A stretch of 64,000 nucleotides of DNA, from positions 1 through 64,000 of the forward strand of contig PWZT01000057.1 of assembly GCA_003567315.1 (NCBI GenBank), in the 5' to 3' direction. The DNA is from Paracoccaceae bacterium. GTDB taxonomy: Bacteria; Pseudomonadota; Alphaproteobacteria; Rhodobacterales; Rhodobacteraceae. Below, piece by piece: positions 9,368 through 19,796 of the stretch (within the stretch, counting starts at the first letter, position 1; each line of letters starts with the position of its first letter). The translations under genes and the position numbers were made by a program. A model generated the notes under the pieces. That model saw nothing but the letters and a program-made list of their open reading frames with translations, did not search any database and was not told where the DNA came from.

Positions 9368-11070
9368 GCCGCAAGCTCGTCATCGCTGAGCGCATAGAGC
9401 CCTTCCGCCCCCGCGCGCACCTGCGCCAGCAGCCCCAGATGCTCGGGCAGGATCCGCAGGATGAACACCCCCGCCAGCGCCTTGCGCGCGTCATCCCCGG
9501 CCTGCGCGGCCTTGAGGTGGTAATGCGCGCCCAGCACCCGCGCGAAGGCGCGCAGATAGGCGCTCGCACCCGCGAAACGCTCGGTCATGTCCTGCGCGAC
9601 CATCCATTCGGTGCATTCGCGCAAGGATTCTGCTGCCTGCCAGACTGGCTCTGCGAGGTCGGGCAGCTCCGCGCGCGCGGCTTCGGCGTTGTCCTCGACC
9701 TCCTGCAACAGCCGGAACGCGGCCTCGCCCCCATCCATCATCTTGCGCCCCACCAGATCCATGGCCTGAATGCCATTGGTGCCCTCATAGATCGCCGTCA
9801 CCCGCACGTCACGCAGGAATTGCGCGGCGCCGGTCTCCTCGATGAAGCCCATGCCGCCATGCACCTGGATGCCGTCGCTCGCCACCTCGATCCCGATATC
9901 GGTGCCATGCGCCTTGGTGATCGGCGTGAGCAGTGCCGCGCGCGCGGCCCAATCGTCGGTTCCGGTCGCTTGGGCCATGTCGATCGCCACCGAATTGGCG
10001 AGCGCAATCGCGCGCACGGCAAAGACCTCGGCCTTCATCTGCGCGAGCATCCGGCGCACATCGGCATGCTGGATGATCGCGCCCGAGCCGCTGACCGGGG
10101 TCTTGCCCTGCTTGCGGTCGCGCGCATAGCCCAGCGCGTGCTGATAGGCGCCTTCAGCCACACCGATCCCCTGCACGCCGACACCAACGCGGGCGTTGTT
10201 CATCATGGTGAACATCGCCGCCATGCCCTTGTGCGGCGCGCCCACAAGCCAGCCGGTCGCGCGATCATATTCCATGACCGCCGTGGGCGAGCCATGCAGC
10301 CCCATCTTGTGCTCGAGGCTCACCACCCGCACGCCATTGCGCGCCCCGGGCTTGCCATCGGCATCGGGCAGATATTTCGGCACCATGAACAGGCTGATAC
10401 CGCGCGTGCCCGGCGCGCCATCGGGCAAGCGCGCGAGCACCAGATGGCAGACATTGTCGGTGAAATCATTGTCGCCCCAGCTGATGTAAATCTTCTGGCC
10501 GGTAATCGCATAGCTGCCGTCATCATTGGGCTCGGCCCTGCTGCGCAGCGCACCGACATCGCTGCCCGCCTGCGGCTCGGTCAGGTTCATCGTGCCTGTC
10601 CATTCCCCGGAAATCAGCTTCGGCAGATAGCGCGCCTTGAGCGCGTCGGATGCATGATGCTCCAGCGCCTCGATCTGGCCCTGCGACATCAAGGGCGCGA
10701 GTTGCAGCGACAGGCAGGCCGAGGACATCATGTCATTGACCGCCGTCGCCAAGGTCTGCGGTAGCCCCATGCCCCCATGCGCAGGGTCCGCGGCGATGCC
10801 CAGCCAGCCCCCCTCTGCGATCTGGCCGTAAGCTTCGGCAAAACCGGGCGAAGTGCGCACGACACCGTTTTCAAGCCGCGCCGGATGCTGGTCGCCCACG
10901 CGCTGCAACGGCGCCAGCACTTCCTCGCAGAGCCGGCCTGCCTCGGTCAGGATCGCCTGTGTCACCTCCGGGCTCGCCTCGCTGAAACGGTCGGTGGCGC
11001 AGACAGCGTCGTATCCAACGACATGATCAAGGAGAAAGCTGACATCGTTCAGCGGTGCGCGATAGGGCAT
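9364..11070 (-). CDS. Acyl-CoA dehydrogenase (large, DmdC-like family)
   Basis: MPYRAPLNDVSFLLDHVVGYD start; GTMNLTEPQAGSDVGALRSRAEP, QVHGGMGFIEETGAAQFLRDVRVTAIYEGTNGIQAMDLVGRK. Within ORF 9364..11178. Confidence 0.9.
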   Translation of the reverse strand: MPYRAPLNDVSFLLDHVVGYDAVCATDRFSEASPEVTQAILTEAGRLCEEVLAPLQRVGDQHPARLENGVVRTSPGFAEAYGQIAEGGWLGIAADPAHGGMGLPQTLATAVNDMMSSACLSLQLAPLMSQGQIEALEHHASDALKARYLPKLISGEWTGTMNLTEPQAGSDVGALRSRAEPNDDGSYAITGQKIYISWGDNDFTDNVCHLVLARLPDGAPGTRGISLFMVPKYLPDADGKPGARNGVRVVSLEHKMGLHGSPTAVMEYDRATGWLVGAPHKGMAAMFTMMNNARVGVGVQGIGVAEGAYQHALGYARDRKQGKTPVSGSGAIIQHADVRRMLAQMKAEVFAVRAIALANSVAIDMAQATGTDDWAARAALLTPITKAHGTDIGIEVASDGIQVHGGMGFIEETGAAQFLRDVRVTAIYEGTNGIQAMDLVGRKMMDGGEAAFRLLQEVEDNAEAARAELPDLAEPVWQAAESLRECTEWMVAQDMTERFAGASAYLRAFARVLGAHYHLKAAQAGDDARKALAGVFILRILPEHLGLLAQVRAGAEGLYALSDDELAA

Positions 11071-11195
11071 CTCGAGGCTCCTTTGATTTCGGGCGGACGG
11101 CTCACTTGGCAAGCACGGCGCTTCCCCGTAAGAGGTCTTGGCCTTCAGATAGCGGATCAACGCGCTTTCGAGAACCAAAACGCGGCGTCACAACC

Positions 11196-12170
11196 ATGCC
11201 AGAGCCTGCCAGAGCGACCGAGATCCTGCCCGCCGATGAGCACGGCATCGCGCGGGCCGCGTCCCTGTTGCGGGCCGGGGAGCTTGTCGCCATGCCCACG
11301 GAAACTGTCTATGGCCTTGCGGGCGATGCGCGTAATGCTGATGCGGTCGCGCGCATATTCGCGGCCAAGGGGCGGCCCGCGCATAACCCGCTGATCGTGC
11401 ATCTGGCGCGGATGGAGGACGCGACCAAGATCGCTGACTTGCCGCCCGCCGCCACACGCCTTGCCGCGCACTTCTGGCCCGGTCCGCTGACGCTGGTCGC
11501 ACCGTTGCGCGCGGGGCATGGGCTTGCACCGGCGGTGACAGCAGGGCTGCAAACAGTGGCGCTGCGCCTGCCCGCCCATCCGCTCGCGCGCCGCCTGCTA
11601 CAGGCTTTCGGTGGCCCTCTCGCCGCGCCCTCGGCGAATCCTTCGGGTCGCATCAGCCCGACCACAGCGGCGCATGTGACCGCCGGGCTGTCGGGGCGGA
11701 TCGCTGCCGTGCTCGATGGCGGACCCTGCCGTGTGGGGCTGGAATCGAGCATCATCGGCTTTGAAGGGCCGCGCGCGGTGATGCTGCGCGAAGGCGGGGT
11801 CAGCCGCGAAGATGTCGAGGCCGTGCTTGGGGAGGCGCTGCAGGCGCGCGATGCCGCGCAGATCACCGCGCCGGGCCAGCTTGCCTCGCATTACGCCCCG
11901 CGTGCGCGCCTGCGGCTGGATGTGCGCGACCCCGCGCCTGACGAATTCTGGATCGGCTTCGGGCCCGACTGCCCCGGCGCGGCACTGTCACTCTCGGAAA
12001 GCGGCGATCTGGCCGAGGCAGCAACGCGGCTCTTTGCCGTGCTGCATGAGGCCGACACCCGCGCCGACTGCATCGCTGTGGCGCCTGTGCCCGAGACTGG
12101 GCTGGGCATTGCGATCAATGACCGGCTGCGCCGAGCGGCGGCGCCGCGCGGGCCAGTGAAGGGGGCTTGA
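11196..12170 (+). CDS. L-threonylcarbamoyladenylate synthase (Sua5/YrdC family)
   Basis: MPTETVYGLAGDARNADAVARIFAAKGRPAHNPLIVHL and SANPSGRISPTTAAHV. Confidence 0.93.
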   Translation: MPEPARATEILPADEHGIARAASLLRAGELVAMPTETVYGLAGDARNADAVARIFAAKGRPAHNPLIVHLARMEDATKIADLPPAATRLAAHFWPGPLTLVAPLRAGHGLAPAVTAGLQTVALRLPAHPLARRLLQAFGGPLAAPSANPSGRISPTTAAHVTAGLSGRIAAVLDGGPCRVGLESSIIGFEGPRAVMLREGGVSREDVEAVLGEALQARDAAQITAPGQLASHYAPRARLRLDVRDPAPDEFWIGFGPDCPGAALSLSESGDLAEAATRLFAVLHEADTRADCIAVAPVPETGLGIAINDRLRRAAAPRGPVKGA

Positions 12171-12186
12171 GGGACTGCCGTACCGT

Positions 12187-12211
12187 CGCCATTGGGATTG
12201 AACCAATGGCG
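12187..12211. terminator. Hairpin between convergent tsaC-type gene and dapD
   Basis: CGCCATTGG-GATTGAA-CCAATGGCG, perfect 9-bp stem; no T tract. Confidence 0.35.
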
Positions 12212-12291
12212 CCACAATAGCGACCCCCCTGCTTGGAGCGGCTGACGGCCCCTTGAAAATCCCCATGCGTATTTCTCGGCCAGATGAAAGG

Positions 12292-13122
12292 TCAGTCGCG
12301 CAGAAGCTCATTGATGCCGGTCTTGGAGCGGGTCTGGGCGTCCACGCGCTTGACGATCACGGCGCAGTACAGGTTGATCCCGTTTTTCGACGGCATCGAG
12401 CCCGACACCACCACCGAATAGGGCGGAACTTCGCCATAGGTGACGGCGCCGGTTTCGCGGTCCACGATCTTGGTGGATCTGCCGATGAACACCCCCATGC
12501 CCAGCACAGAGCCCTCGCGGATGATGCAGCCCTCGACCACTTCCGAGCGCGCGCCGATGAAGCAGTTATCCTCGATTATGGTGGGGCCGGCCTGCATCGG
12601 CTCGAGCACACCACCAATGCCCACACCGCCCGAAAGATGCACCCCCTTGCCGATCTGCGCACAGGAGCCGACCGTGGCCCAGGTATCGACCATCGTGCCG
12701 CTATCGACATAGGCACCGAGATTGACGAAGGACGGCATCAGCACCACGCCCGGCGCGATATAGGCCGATTTGCGCACCACTGCATTGGGCACGGCGCGAA
12801 ACCCGGCGGATTTCCAGCGATTCTCGCCCCAGCCCTTGAACTTGCTGTCCACCTTGTCCCACCAGCCGCTGCCCTGCGGCCCGCCGCTCTGGGGTTCCAT
12901 ATCCTTGATCCGAAAGCCCAGCAGGACGGCCTTCTTGGCCCATTGATTGACATGCCAGTCCCCGTTTTCGCGCCGCTCCGCCACGCGCAACGCGCCAGTG
13001 TCAAGCGCGTCCAGCGTGGCCTCGATCGCCTCGCGCGTGGCACCGCCAGTAGCGGGCGTGATCGTGTGGCGCGCTTCCCAGGCGCTCTCGATGGCGGTTT
13101 CCAAGGCGGCTGTGTCGGTCAT
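12292..13122 (-). CDS. dapD: 2,3,4,5-tetrahydropyridine-2,6-dicarboxylate N-succinyltransferase
   Basis: Left-handed beta-helix acyltransferase; [79 protein letters not shown]. Confidence 0.95.
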   Translation of the reverse strand: MTDTAALETAIESAWEARHTITPATGGATREAIEATLDALDTGALRVAERRENGDWHVNQWAKKAVLLGFRIKDMEPQSGGPQGSGWWDKVDSKFKGWGENRWKSAGFRAVPNAVVRKSAYIAPGVVLMPSFVNLGAYVDSGTMVDTWATVGSCAQIGKGVHLSGGVGIGGVLEPMQAGPTIIEDNCFIGARSEVVEGCIIREGSVLGMGVFIGRSTKIVDRETGAVTYGEVPPYSVVVSGSMPSKNGINLYCAVIVKRVDAQTRSKTGINELLRD

Positions 13123-13204
13123 TCGGCGGGCTCCATCGCTCTGGTCATTGGCTGCGCTTCGCTATAGCCTCGCAATCCATGCGGCGCAATCGGGGAGGAC
13201 CACA

Positions 13205-14023
13205 ATGAAGGATCAGCACAAGCCCAGACCATTCCCGGATGCGCAGGAGGACATGCGCTACTGGGATGAGACCCCCGATACCGACCAGACGCGCCACCCG
13301 GCCTATCGCCTGGCCTACGCCGATGCCGATTTCATGCTGCGCGACGAATTGCGCCCGGTGCGGTTGCAGCTTGAATTGCTCAAACCCGATCTGCTGATGA
13401 GTGAGCGCGGCATCAACTCCACCATCGTCATGTTCGGCGGCGCGCGCATCCCGCGCCCCGAGGACGCAGACCAAGCCCGTACACCCACGCTCGCAGGGCT
13501 TGCGCATTTCTACGATGTCGCGCGTGAATTCGCGCGGGTGATGACGCTGCGCTCGGTGCAGAGCTACGGGCGCGAGGATGTGATCGTCACGGGCGGCGGC
13601 CCCGGCGTGATGGAGGCAGGCAATCTCGGCGCGAAAGAAGCGGGCGGCGTCTCCATCGGGCTCAATATCGTGCTGCCGCATGAACAGGCCCCGAACAGCT
13701 ATGTCACGCCGGATCTGTGTTTCAATTTCCACTATTTCGCGATCCGCAAGATGCATTTCCTGATGCGCGCGAAGGCGATCACGGTCTTTCCCGGCGGGTT
13801 CGGCACGCTCGATGAGTTGTTCGAGACCCTGACGCTGATCCAGACCGAACGCATGCACAAGATGCCGTTCATCCTGTTCGGGCGCGCGTTCTGGACCCGG
13901 ATCATCAACTGGGACGCGCTGGCCGAGGCAGGCACGATCAGCCCCGAGGATCTCAAGCTGTTCCATTTCGCAGAAACCGCCGAGGAAGCCGTGGCGATCA
14001 TCGACGGGTTCGAGGCAGAATGA
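13205..14023 (+). CDS. LOG-family (TIGR00730-like) Rossmann-fold protein
   Basis: VIVTGGGPGVMEAGNLGAKEAGG and FPGGFGTLDELFETLTLIQT motifs (PGGxGTxxE). Confidence 0.92.
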   Translation: MKDQHKPRPFPDAQEDMRYWDETPDTDQTRHPAYRLAYADADFMLRDELRPVRLQLELLKPDLLMSERGINSTIVMFGGARIPRPEDADQARTPTLAGLAHFYDVAREFARVMTLRSVQSYGREDVIVTGGGPGVMEAGNLGAKEAGGVSIGLNIVLPHEQAPNSYVTPDLCFNFHYFAIRKMHFLMRAKAITVFPGGFGTLDELFETLTLIQTERMHKMPFILFGRAFWTRIINWDALAEAGTISPEDLKLFHFAETAEEAVAIIDGFEAE

Positions 14024-14089
14024 GCGCCAGTGCCGGGGCGCCGGATTTCGTCTTTACTCTGCGCGAGAATCTTTCTACACAGCGCGCGT

Positions 14090-14165
14090 GCCCCTATAGC
14101 TCAGCTGGTAGAGCAACTGATTTGTAATCAGTAGGTCCGCGGTTCGAGTCCGTGTGGGGGCACCA
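14090..14165 (+). tRNA. tRNA-Thr (anticodon TGT)
   Basis: GCCCCTATAGCTCAGCTGGTAGAGCAACTGATTTGTAATCAGTAGGTCCGCGGTTCGAGTCCGTGTGGGGGCACCA; cloverleaf stems pair, encoded CCA, anticodon loop TTTGTAA. Confidence 0.97.
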
Positions 14166-14281
14166 TCCGAATACACGATCAGACTGTCGCGACTTCACTG
14201 GCGCCAACACGCACGGCCTCTGGCCAAGGGCGCGCGTCCGGGCTATCACAGGCGCATCCCTGATCATGACCGAGGACCGCC

Positions 14282-15964
14282 GTGGACCCGAATTTCGCCT
14301 CAATCTTCTATGAAATCGCGCTTCTGGTCCTGCTCGCGGCGGGTGTGGGCTTTATCGGGCTGTTGCTGCGCCAGCCGCTGGTCGTGGCCTTCATCGCGGT
14401 CGGTGTGCTGGCCGGGCCGGATGCGCTGGGGCTCGTCTCCTCGGTCGATTTCATCGAGACGCTGAGCCAGATCTCCATCGCGGTGCTGCTCTTCCTTGTC
14501 GGGCTCAAGCTCGATGTGAACCTTGTGCGCAATCTCGGCAAGGTCGCGGTCGCAACGGGCCTTGGACAGGTCACCTTCACGGCGTTTTTTGGCTTCCTGA
14601 TCTGCCTTGCGCTGGGGATCGACCCGGTCACATCACTCTATATCTCGGTCGCGCTGACGTTCTCTTCGACCATCATCATCGTCAAGCTGTTGTCCGACAA
14701 ACAGGAAATCGGCGCGCTGCACGGCAAGATCGCGCTCGGTTTCCTGATCGTGCAGGACATCTTCGTGGTGCTCGCCATGGTCACGCTCTCGGCCATCGGG
14801 GTGGGTATGGGCGAGGAAACCGGCGGCGTCTGGGAGGTCGCGCAGGTCTTTCTGGGCGGCGCAGTGATGGTGGGCGCGGTCATGCTCTTCATCCGCTATG
14901 TTGCCGACCCGCTTCTGAGCCGTGTCGCGCGCTCACCTGAATTGATGGTCATTTTCGCTGTCGGTTGGGCCGCGAGCCTTGCGGCACTCGGCGATGTGCT
15001 GGGCTTTGGCAAGGAGCTCGGGGGGCTGCTCGCGGGTGTCTCGCTCGCCTCCACCGAGTTTCGCGAGGCGATCAGCTCGCGCCTCGCCTCCCTGCGCGAC
15101 TTCCTGCTGCTGTTCTTCTTCATCAATCTCGGTGCCGGGCTGCAACTCTCGACGCTGGGCGACCAGATCGGCCCGGCCGTAGTGCTCTCGCTCTTCGTGC
15201 TGATCGGCAACCCGCTGATCGTGCTCGCGATCATGGGCTTCATGGGCTATCGCAAGCGCACGGGCTTTCTTGCCGGTCTGACCGTGGCGCAGATCTCTGA
15301 ATTCTCGCTCATTTTCATGGCCATGGGCATCACCATCGGCCATGTCGGCAATGAGGCGATGGGGTTGGTCACGCTGGTTGGCCTCGTGACCATCGCGCTG
15401 TCGGTCTACATGATCACATGGTCGCACAAGCTCTTCGAAATGTGCGAGCCGTTTCTGGGAATATTCGAACGGCGCCATGCCCATCGCGAGGCGGAGGATA
15501 CAGTCGGTGCGGCAGATACGCGCGGCCATGATTTCATCATTTTCGGGCTCGGTCGCTATGGCTGTCGGATCGGGGAGCGGCTGAAGGAAAAGGGCTACCG
15601 CGTGCTGGGCATCGACTTCGATCCCGAAGCGCTCGTGAACTGGCGGCGCATGGGGATGGATGCCAGCTATGGCGATGCAACCGATCCCGAATTCGTGGCG
15701 CATCTCGATCTGTCGGGGGTGGAAGCCGTCGTCTCGGCGGTGCCGCGCGACCGAGGCGCGCTGACAGAAGCCGACCCGCAGCACGCGCTGCTACACGGGC
15801 TGCGCTCTGCCAACTACACGGGCCGCGTCTTCCTGTCGGTACAGAAAGTGGCCGAGGCCGAGGAGCTCCTGCATCAGGGCGCGAGCGTGGTGCTCAAGCC
15901 CTTCGATGATGCGGCCGATTATGCGGTCCGGCAACTGACCAAGACAGCCGAGCAAACCACCTGA
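14282..15964 (+). CDS. Cation:proton antiporter (KefB/YbaL-type) with TrkA-N domain
   Basis: Multi-TM N-terminal antiporter domain; C-terminal HDFIIFGLGRYGCRIGERLKEKGYRVLGIDFDPEAL NAD-binding domain. Confidence 0.9.
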   Translation: MDPNFASIFYEIALLVLLAAGVGFIGLLLRQPLVVAFIAVGVLAGPDALGLVSSVDFIETLSQISIAVLLFLVGLKLDVNLVRNLGKVAVATGLGQVTFTAFFGFLICLALGIDPVTSLYISVALTFSSTIIIVKLLSDKQEIGALHGKIALGFLIVQDIFVVLAMVTLSAIGVGMGEETGGVWEVAQVFLGGAVMVGAVMLFIRYVADPLLSRVARSPELMVIFAVGWAASLAALGDVLGFGKELGGLLAGVSLASTEFREAISSRLASLRDFLLLFFFINLGAGLQLSTLGDQIGPAVVLSLFVLIGNPLIVLAIMGFMGYRKRTGFLAGLTVAQISEFSLIFMAMGITIGHVGNEAMGLVTLVGLVTIALSVYMITWSHKLFEMCEPFLGIFERRHAHREAEDTVGAADTRGHDFIIFGLGRYGCRIGERLKEKGYRVLGIDFDPEALVNWRRMGMDASYGDATDPEFVAHLDLSGVEAVVSAVPRDRGALTEADPQHALLHGLRSANYTGRVFLSVQKVAEAEELLHQGASVVLKPFDDAADYAVRQLTKTAEQTT

Positions 15965-16000
15965 AACGACGGCTGGTTTCTTGCCTGCTCGCGCTCAGCC

Positions 16001-16069
16001 GGCGCGCCTCGCCTTCATCTTGCCCGAAATACTCTCGCCGAAGGCAGCGCGCCGTCAGGCGCGCTTCTC
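16001..16069 (-). repeat. Dispersed 3'-end element, copy B
   Basis: GGCGCGCCTCGCCTTCATCTTGCCCGAAATACTCTCGCCGAAGGCAGCGCGCCGTCAGGCGCGCTTCTC. Confidence 0.8.
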
Positions 16070-16112
16070 CGTTTCGGAGTGCAAAGCCCTTGGCCCGCGC
16101 TTTGCGCAAGAA

Positions 16113-16185
16113 AGCGCCCTCGGGTCGCACCCTCCCACCCGCCCCTGCACGCCCCGAGGGCGCTGCCCTTGCCTGCGGCAAGGGC
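16113..16185. terminator. Double hairpin downstream of the TRAP operon
   Basis: AGCGCCCTCGGG...CCCGAGGGCGCT (12-bp stem) followed by GCCCTTGCC-TGC-GGCAAGGGC (9-bp stem). Confidence 0.5.
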
Positions 16186-16209
16186 GGGCGGATTGGTCCA
16201 GCGCGGCGG

Positions 16210-18237
16210 TTATGTCGCGCGCGCCTGCTGGCGCGCGCGCATCCAGTTCAGCCCGAGGATCGCGACCAGCACCGCAGCGCCGGCAACCTCAACTGTCAGA
16301 TCCGGCCAGAACAGCGCCGCGACAGCCGGAATCGCGACCACGCGCGAGACTGGATCCATCGGCCCGAACAGCCAGCCTTCGATCACTGACGCGAAAGCCA
16401 CCAGCCCCAGCATGGCCGTGAAGCCTGTCCAGAGCACGATCGGCAGCGGGCCGCCATAGATGATCTCGGGGTTGAACACCATGAAGAGCGGGATGAGATA
16501 AAGCCCCTTGGCGAATTTCCACGCCTGGACGCTGGTCTCCATCGGCTTGGCCCCGGCCACCGCCGCGCCCGCGAAGCCCGCAAGCGCAATCGGCGGCGTC
16601 ACATTGCTGTCCTGCGAATACCAGAACACCACCAGATGCGCGATCAGCAGCGGGATGCCGAACTCGTTATGCAGCGCCGGGCCCACCAGCACGATCAGCA
16701 CGATATAGCTGGCCGTCACCGGCAGCCCCAGCCCGAGGATCAGCGAGGCGATCAGCACCAGCCCCAGCGCGATCACGATATTGCCGCCAGAGAGCGCGAT
16801 CATCATCGACGAGAATTTCAGCCCCAGCCCGGTCAGCCCCACGACGCCCACGATGATCCCCGCGACCGCACAGGCGATGGACACGGCCACTGCGTTGCGC
16901 GCGCCCAGCTCGAGGCTCTCATAGATCATCCGCAGCCCGCGCATCAGCGAGTCCCGGAGGCGCGCGCCGGTGATCGGGCCATCGGCATACAGCACCCAGA
17001 GCCCGCGCAGCCCTGCCACCCCGATCACGGCAATGATCGCCCAGAAGCCCACGCGCATGGGCGAGATATTGTTGACCAGCAGCCAGACCAGAAGCAGCAG
17101 CGGCACGATGAATTGCCAGCCTGCCTTCAGCACCTGCCGTACGATCGGCAATTCAGCCGGCGACATGCCGCGCATGCCCTGTTTCATCGCGACGAGATGC
17201 ACGAAGAGATAAACGGTCCCGAGATAGAGGATCGCAGGGAAGATCGAGACCATCACGATCTCGATATAGGGCACTTGCGTGTATTCCGAGATCAGGAACG
17301 CGCCTGCCCCCATCAGGGGCGGCGTGATCTGCCCGCCGGTGGAGGCCGCGGCCTCGATGCCGCCCGCCTGTTTGGGCTTGTAGCCCAGCCGCTTCATCAG
17401 CGGGATGGTGAAGGAGCCGGTCGTGACCACATTGGCAATCGCCGAGCCCGAGATCGAGCCCATGCCCGCGCTTGCGATGACCGAGGCCTTGGCAGGCCCG
17501 CCCGGTTTGCGCCCGGTCGCGGCGAAGGCCAGATCGATGAAGAATTTGCCCGCCCCGGTCTTTTCCAGAAACGCGCCGAACAGCACGAACATGAACACGA
17601 AGGTCGCCGCCACCCCCAGCGGTAGGCCGAAGATCCCCTCCTGCCCGAGATAGAGCTGGCCCACCAGCCGGTCCGTATTCGCGCCGCGATGCGAGAGCAC
17701 CCCCGGCATCCACTCGCCCAATCCCGGCAGCGCTCCGCGCGCGCCTGCAAGCGCGTAGAGGATGGCAATCGCGCCGATGATCGTCATGCCAAGGCCCACG
17801 GCGCGGCGGCTTGCTTCCAGCACTGCGACAGTGCAGACGATCCCCATTATGATGTCGGTCTGCGTCCACCAGCCTGCCCGCGCGATGATCGCGTCGAGGT
17901 TCCAGATGATATAGAACCCACTCAGAAACCCGGCGGTGACGAAACCCGCATCGATGATCCAGCCCAGCACCCCGCGCGGGCGGGTCTGGCCGAAGACCGG
18001 AAAGATCAGGAAGGCCAGCACCAGCACGAAGGCCAGATGCGTCGGGCGCTGATAAAACAGGCCCAGCGGCTGGATGCCTGCCGTATACATCTGAAACAGC
18101 GACAGCGACACCGCCACGGCCGAGATCAGCCACAGCACCGGGCGCGGCTGCATCGCATCAGCCGAGCGCAGGCTTGTCGGGATCACCCCGCCCTCGACCT
18201 TGCCATCCTTGAGAGGGTCTGTGTCAGTGATGCTCAT
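16210..18237 (-). CDS. TRAP transporter fused permease subunit (4TM/12TM, TAXI type)
   Basis: 675 aa; VASAGMGSISGSAIANVVTTGSFTIPLMKRLGYKPKQAGGIEAAASTGGQITPPLMGAGAFLI; LGLGLPVTASYIVL. Confidence 0.95.
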   Translation of the reverse strand: MSITDTDPLKDGKVEGGVIPTSLRSADAMQPRPVLWLISAVAVSLSLFQMYTAGIQPLGLFYQRPTHLAFVLVLAFLIFPVFGQTRPRGVLGWIIDAGFVTAGFLSGFYIIWNLDAIIARAGWWTQTDIIMGIVCTVAVLEASRRAVGLGMTIIGAIAILYALAGARGALPGLGEWMPGVLSHRGANTDRLVGQLYLGQEGIFGLPLGVAATFVFMFVLFGAFLEKTGAGKFFIDLAFAATGRKPGGPAKASVIASAGMGSISGSAIANVVTTGSFTIPLMKRLGYKPKQAGGIEAAASTGGQITPPLMGAGAFLISEYTQVPYIEIVMVSIFPAILYLGTVYLFVHLVAMKQGMRGMSPAELPIVRQVLKAGWQFIVPLLLLVWLLVNNISPMRVGFWAIIAVIGVAGLRGLWVLYADGPITGARLRDSLMRGLRMIYESLELGARNAVAVSIACAVAGIIVGVVGLTGLGLKFSSMMIALSGGNIVIALGLVLIASLILGLGLPVTASYIVLIVLVGPALHNEFGIPLLIAHLVVFWYSQDSNVTPPIALAGFAGAAVAGAKPMETSVQAWKFAKGLYLIPLFMVFNPEIIYGGPLPIVLWTGFTAMLGLVAFASVIEGWLFGPMDPVSRVVAIPAVAALFWPDLTVEVAGAAVLVAILGLNWMRARQQARAT

Positions 18238-18722
18238 GGCTCGCCCGGTCCGTCTGTGTGTGGAAATATCAGTGAAAGCTGCGCGCGCTGCGACGGCGCA
18301 AGACGTGACAGCGCGAGGGTTTCTCCGCCCGCGCTGAGCCGATGATCGACCGCCAGCGCGCCGATCCGCAGATCGAGCGCATTGGCCGTCATCGGCGCGT
18401 CGATATCCTCGATCCAGTAGCCGCCGCCCTTGGCCGAGACCAGATGCCCGCGCCCGGCGGTTTCTCCCAGCCCGGCGGCGAAATCATGCAGATAGCTGCG
18501 CACCAGCACCAATTGCCCGTCCCTGTTCTCGAAACAATCCGCCACGGCCCCGCCGGTCACCGAATGCGCCCAGTGCAGACAGGCCTCGCGCCCTTCCGGC
18601 AAGGGGAGCGCGCCCAGCACATCGCCCTCTGCCAGCGTGACCTGCAACACGGGCTCGGCCTGCGCTGCGCTCGATAGAAAAAGGGCGGCCAGTATCAGCC
18701 GCCCTCCTGTTGCCCGCCTCAC
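18234..18722 (-). CDS. DUF1850-type secreted protein
   Basis: Signal peptide; CLHWAHSVTGGAVADCFE pattern; overlaps the TRAP permease start by 4 bp, the usual genomic context. Confidence 0.8.
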   Translation of the reverse strand: MRRATGGRLILAALFLSSAAQAEPVLQVTLAEGDVLGALPLPEGREACLHWAHSVTGGAVADCFENRDGQLVLVRSYLHDFAAGLGETAGRGHLVSAKGGGYWIEDIDAPMTANALDLRIGALAVDHRLSAGGETLALSRLAPSQRAQLSLIFPHTDGPGEP

Positions 18723-19678
18723 GGACGCTGGTGGTCCTGCACGGTCATGCCGATCTCTTCCAGATAGCGCAGCGCGCCGGGGTGGAAGGGGATCGGGGTC
18801 GAATCAATCGAGAATTCCGGCGTGGTGTCATTGGCCGCCGGGTGGATGGCGATCAGATCCTCCACATTCTCGTAGATCGCGCGCACGATGTTATAGACCA
18901 GCTCTTCATCCATATCCTCGTGCGCGATCATCACATTCGGGGTCGAGATGGTCTGCACGGGCTCATCGACCCCGTCATACATGCCCGCACGCAGTGTGTA
19001 GGGCGCGAAGGTCGGCTCCACCTCGATCGCATTGGCGATTTCCTCGTCGCTCATCGGCACGATCGCAATCGAGCGCGTGGTCGCAAGGTTCATGATCGAG
19101 GAGGTGGGCGGACCCACACTCCAGAACCCGGCGGCAATGTCGCCATCGCGCAGCGCATCGGCGGTCTCGTTGAAGTTCAGCCGCTCGGGCGAGAAATCGT
19201 CATAGGTGATGCCATTGGCCTCCAGCAGCGTTTGCGCGCTGACTTCGGTGCCCGAGCCCGGTGCGCCCACGGACACACGCTGCCCGCGCAGATCCTCGAG
19301 CGAGGTGATGCCGCTATCGGCCAGCGTCACGAGCTGCACGGCATTGGGGTAGATCGACATCAGCGCGCGGATCTCATCGACCTGCCGCCCCTCGAAGGCG
19401 CCTTCGCCGTGGAACGCCTGATAGACAGTATCGGCCAGCGCCAGCGCCAGATCACTGTCGCCACGCGAGACCAGCGCCACATTCTCGACCGAGGCCCCGG
19501 TCACTTCGGCGCTGCCGGTGGCACCCTCGACATGGTTGTTGATAACCTCGCCCACGCCGCCGCCATAGGGGAAATACACCCCGCCGGTGCCGCCTGTCGC
19601 GATGGAGAGATCCTGCGCCGAGGCAGGCATTGCGGCAAATGCCGCCGCAGCCGCGAAAGCGGCGAATCTGTAAGTCAT
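18719..19678 (-). CDS. TAXI-family TRAP transporter solute-binding protein (copy 1)
   Basis: Start MTYRFAAFAAAAAFAAMPASAQ; QDLSIATGGTGGVYFPYGGGVGEVIN...; 319 aa. Confidence 0.95.
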   Translation of the reverse strand: MTYRFAAFAAAAAFAAMPASAQDLSIATGGTGGVYFPYGGGVGEVINNHVEGATGSAEVTGASVENVALVSRGDSDLALALADTVYQAFHGEGAFEGRQVDEIRALMSIYPNAVQLVTLADSGITSLEDLRGQRVSVGAPGSGTEVSAQTLLEANGITYDDFSPERLNFNETADALRDGDIAAGFWSVGPPTSSIMNLATTRSIAIVPMSDEEIANAIEVEPTFAPYTLRAGMYDGVDEPVQTISTPNVMIAHEDMDEELVYNIVRAIYENVEDLIAIHPAANDTTPEFSIDSTPIPFHPGALRYLEEIGMTVQDHQRP

Positions 19679-19796
19679 GGTATCCTCCCAGGATTTGATT
19701 TCATTGGCTCGAAGCATATTCAAGCTAGACGGCACGAAAGTATGGCGCAACTGATTTTCTGCGCCATACGAGAGGCTCGCAGCCGTCATGCCCGGG

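Noticed and set aside
12187-12211. CCATTGG..CCAATGG inverted repeat as a novel operator
   Set aside because: Lies between convergent genes; a terminator-like hairpin is simpler.
14090-14165. tRNA-Thr as an integration site for a genomic island
   Set aside because: No integrase, no duplicated tRNA 3' end recognised nearby, and flanking genes are ordinary.
16636-17625. 329-aa plus-strand ORF and similar long antisense ORFs (9439..10764, 12253..13167, 45507..46751, 48502..49449, 56871..57905, 58023..59168, 62240..63592)
   Set aside because: All antisense to well-supported genes, with D/H/R-rich composition and no recognisable domains.
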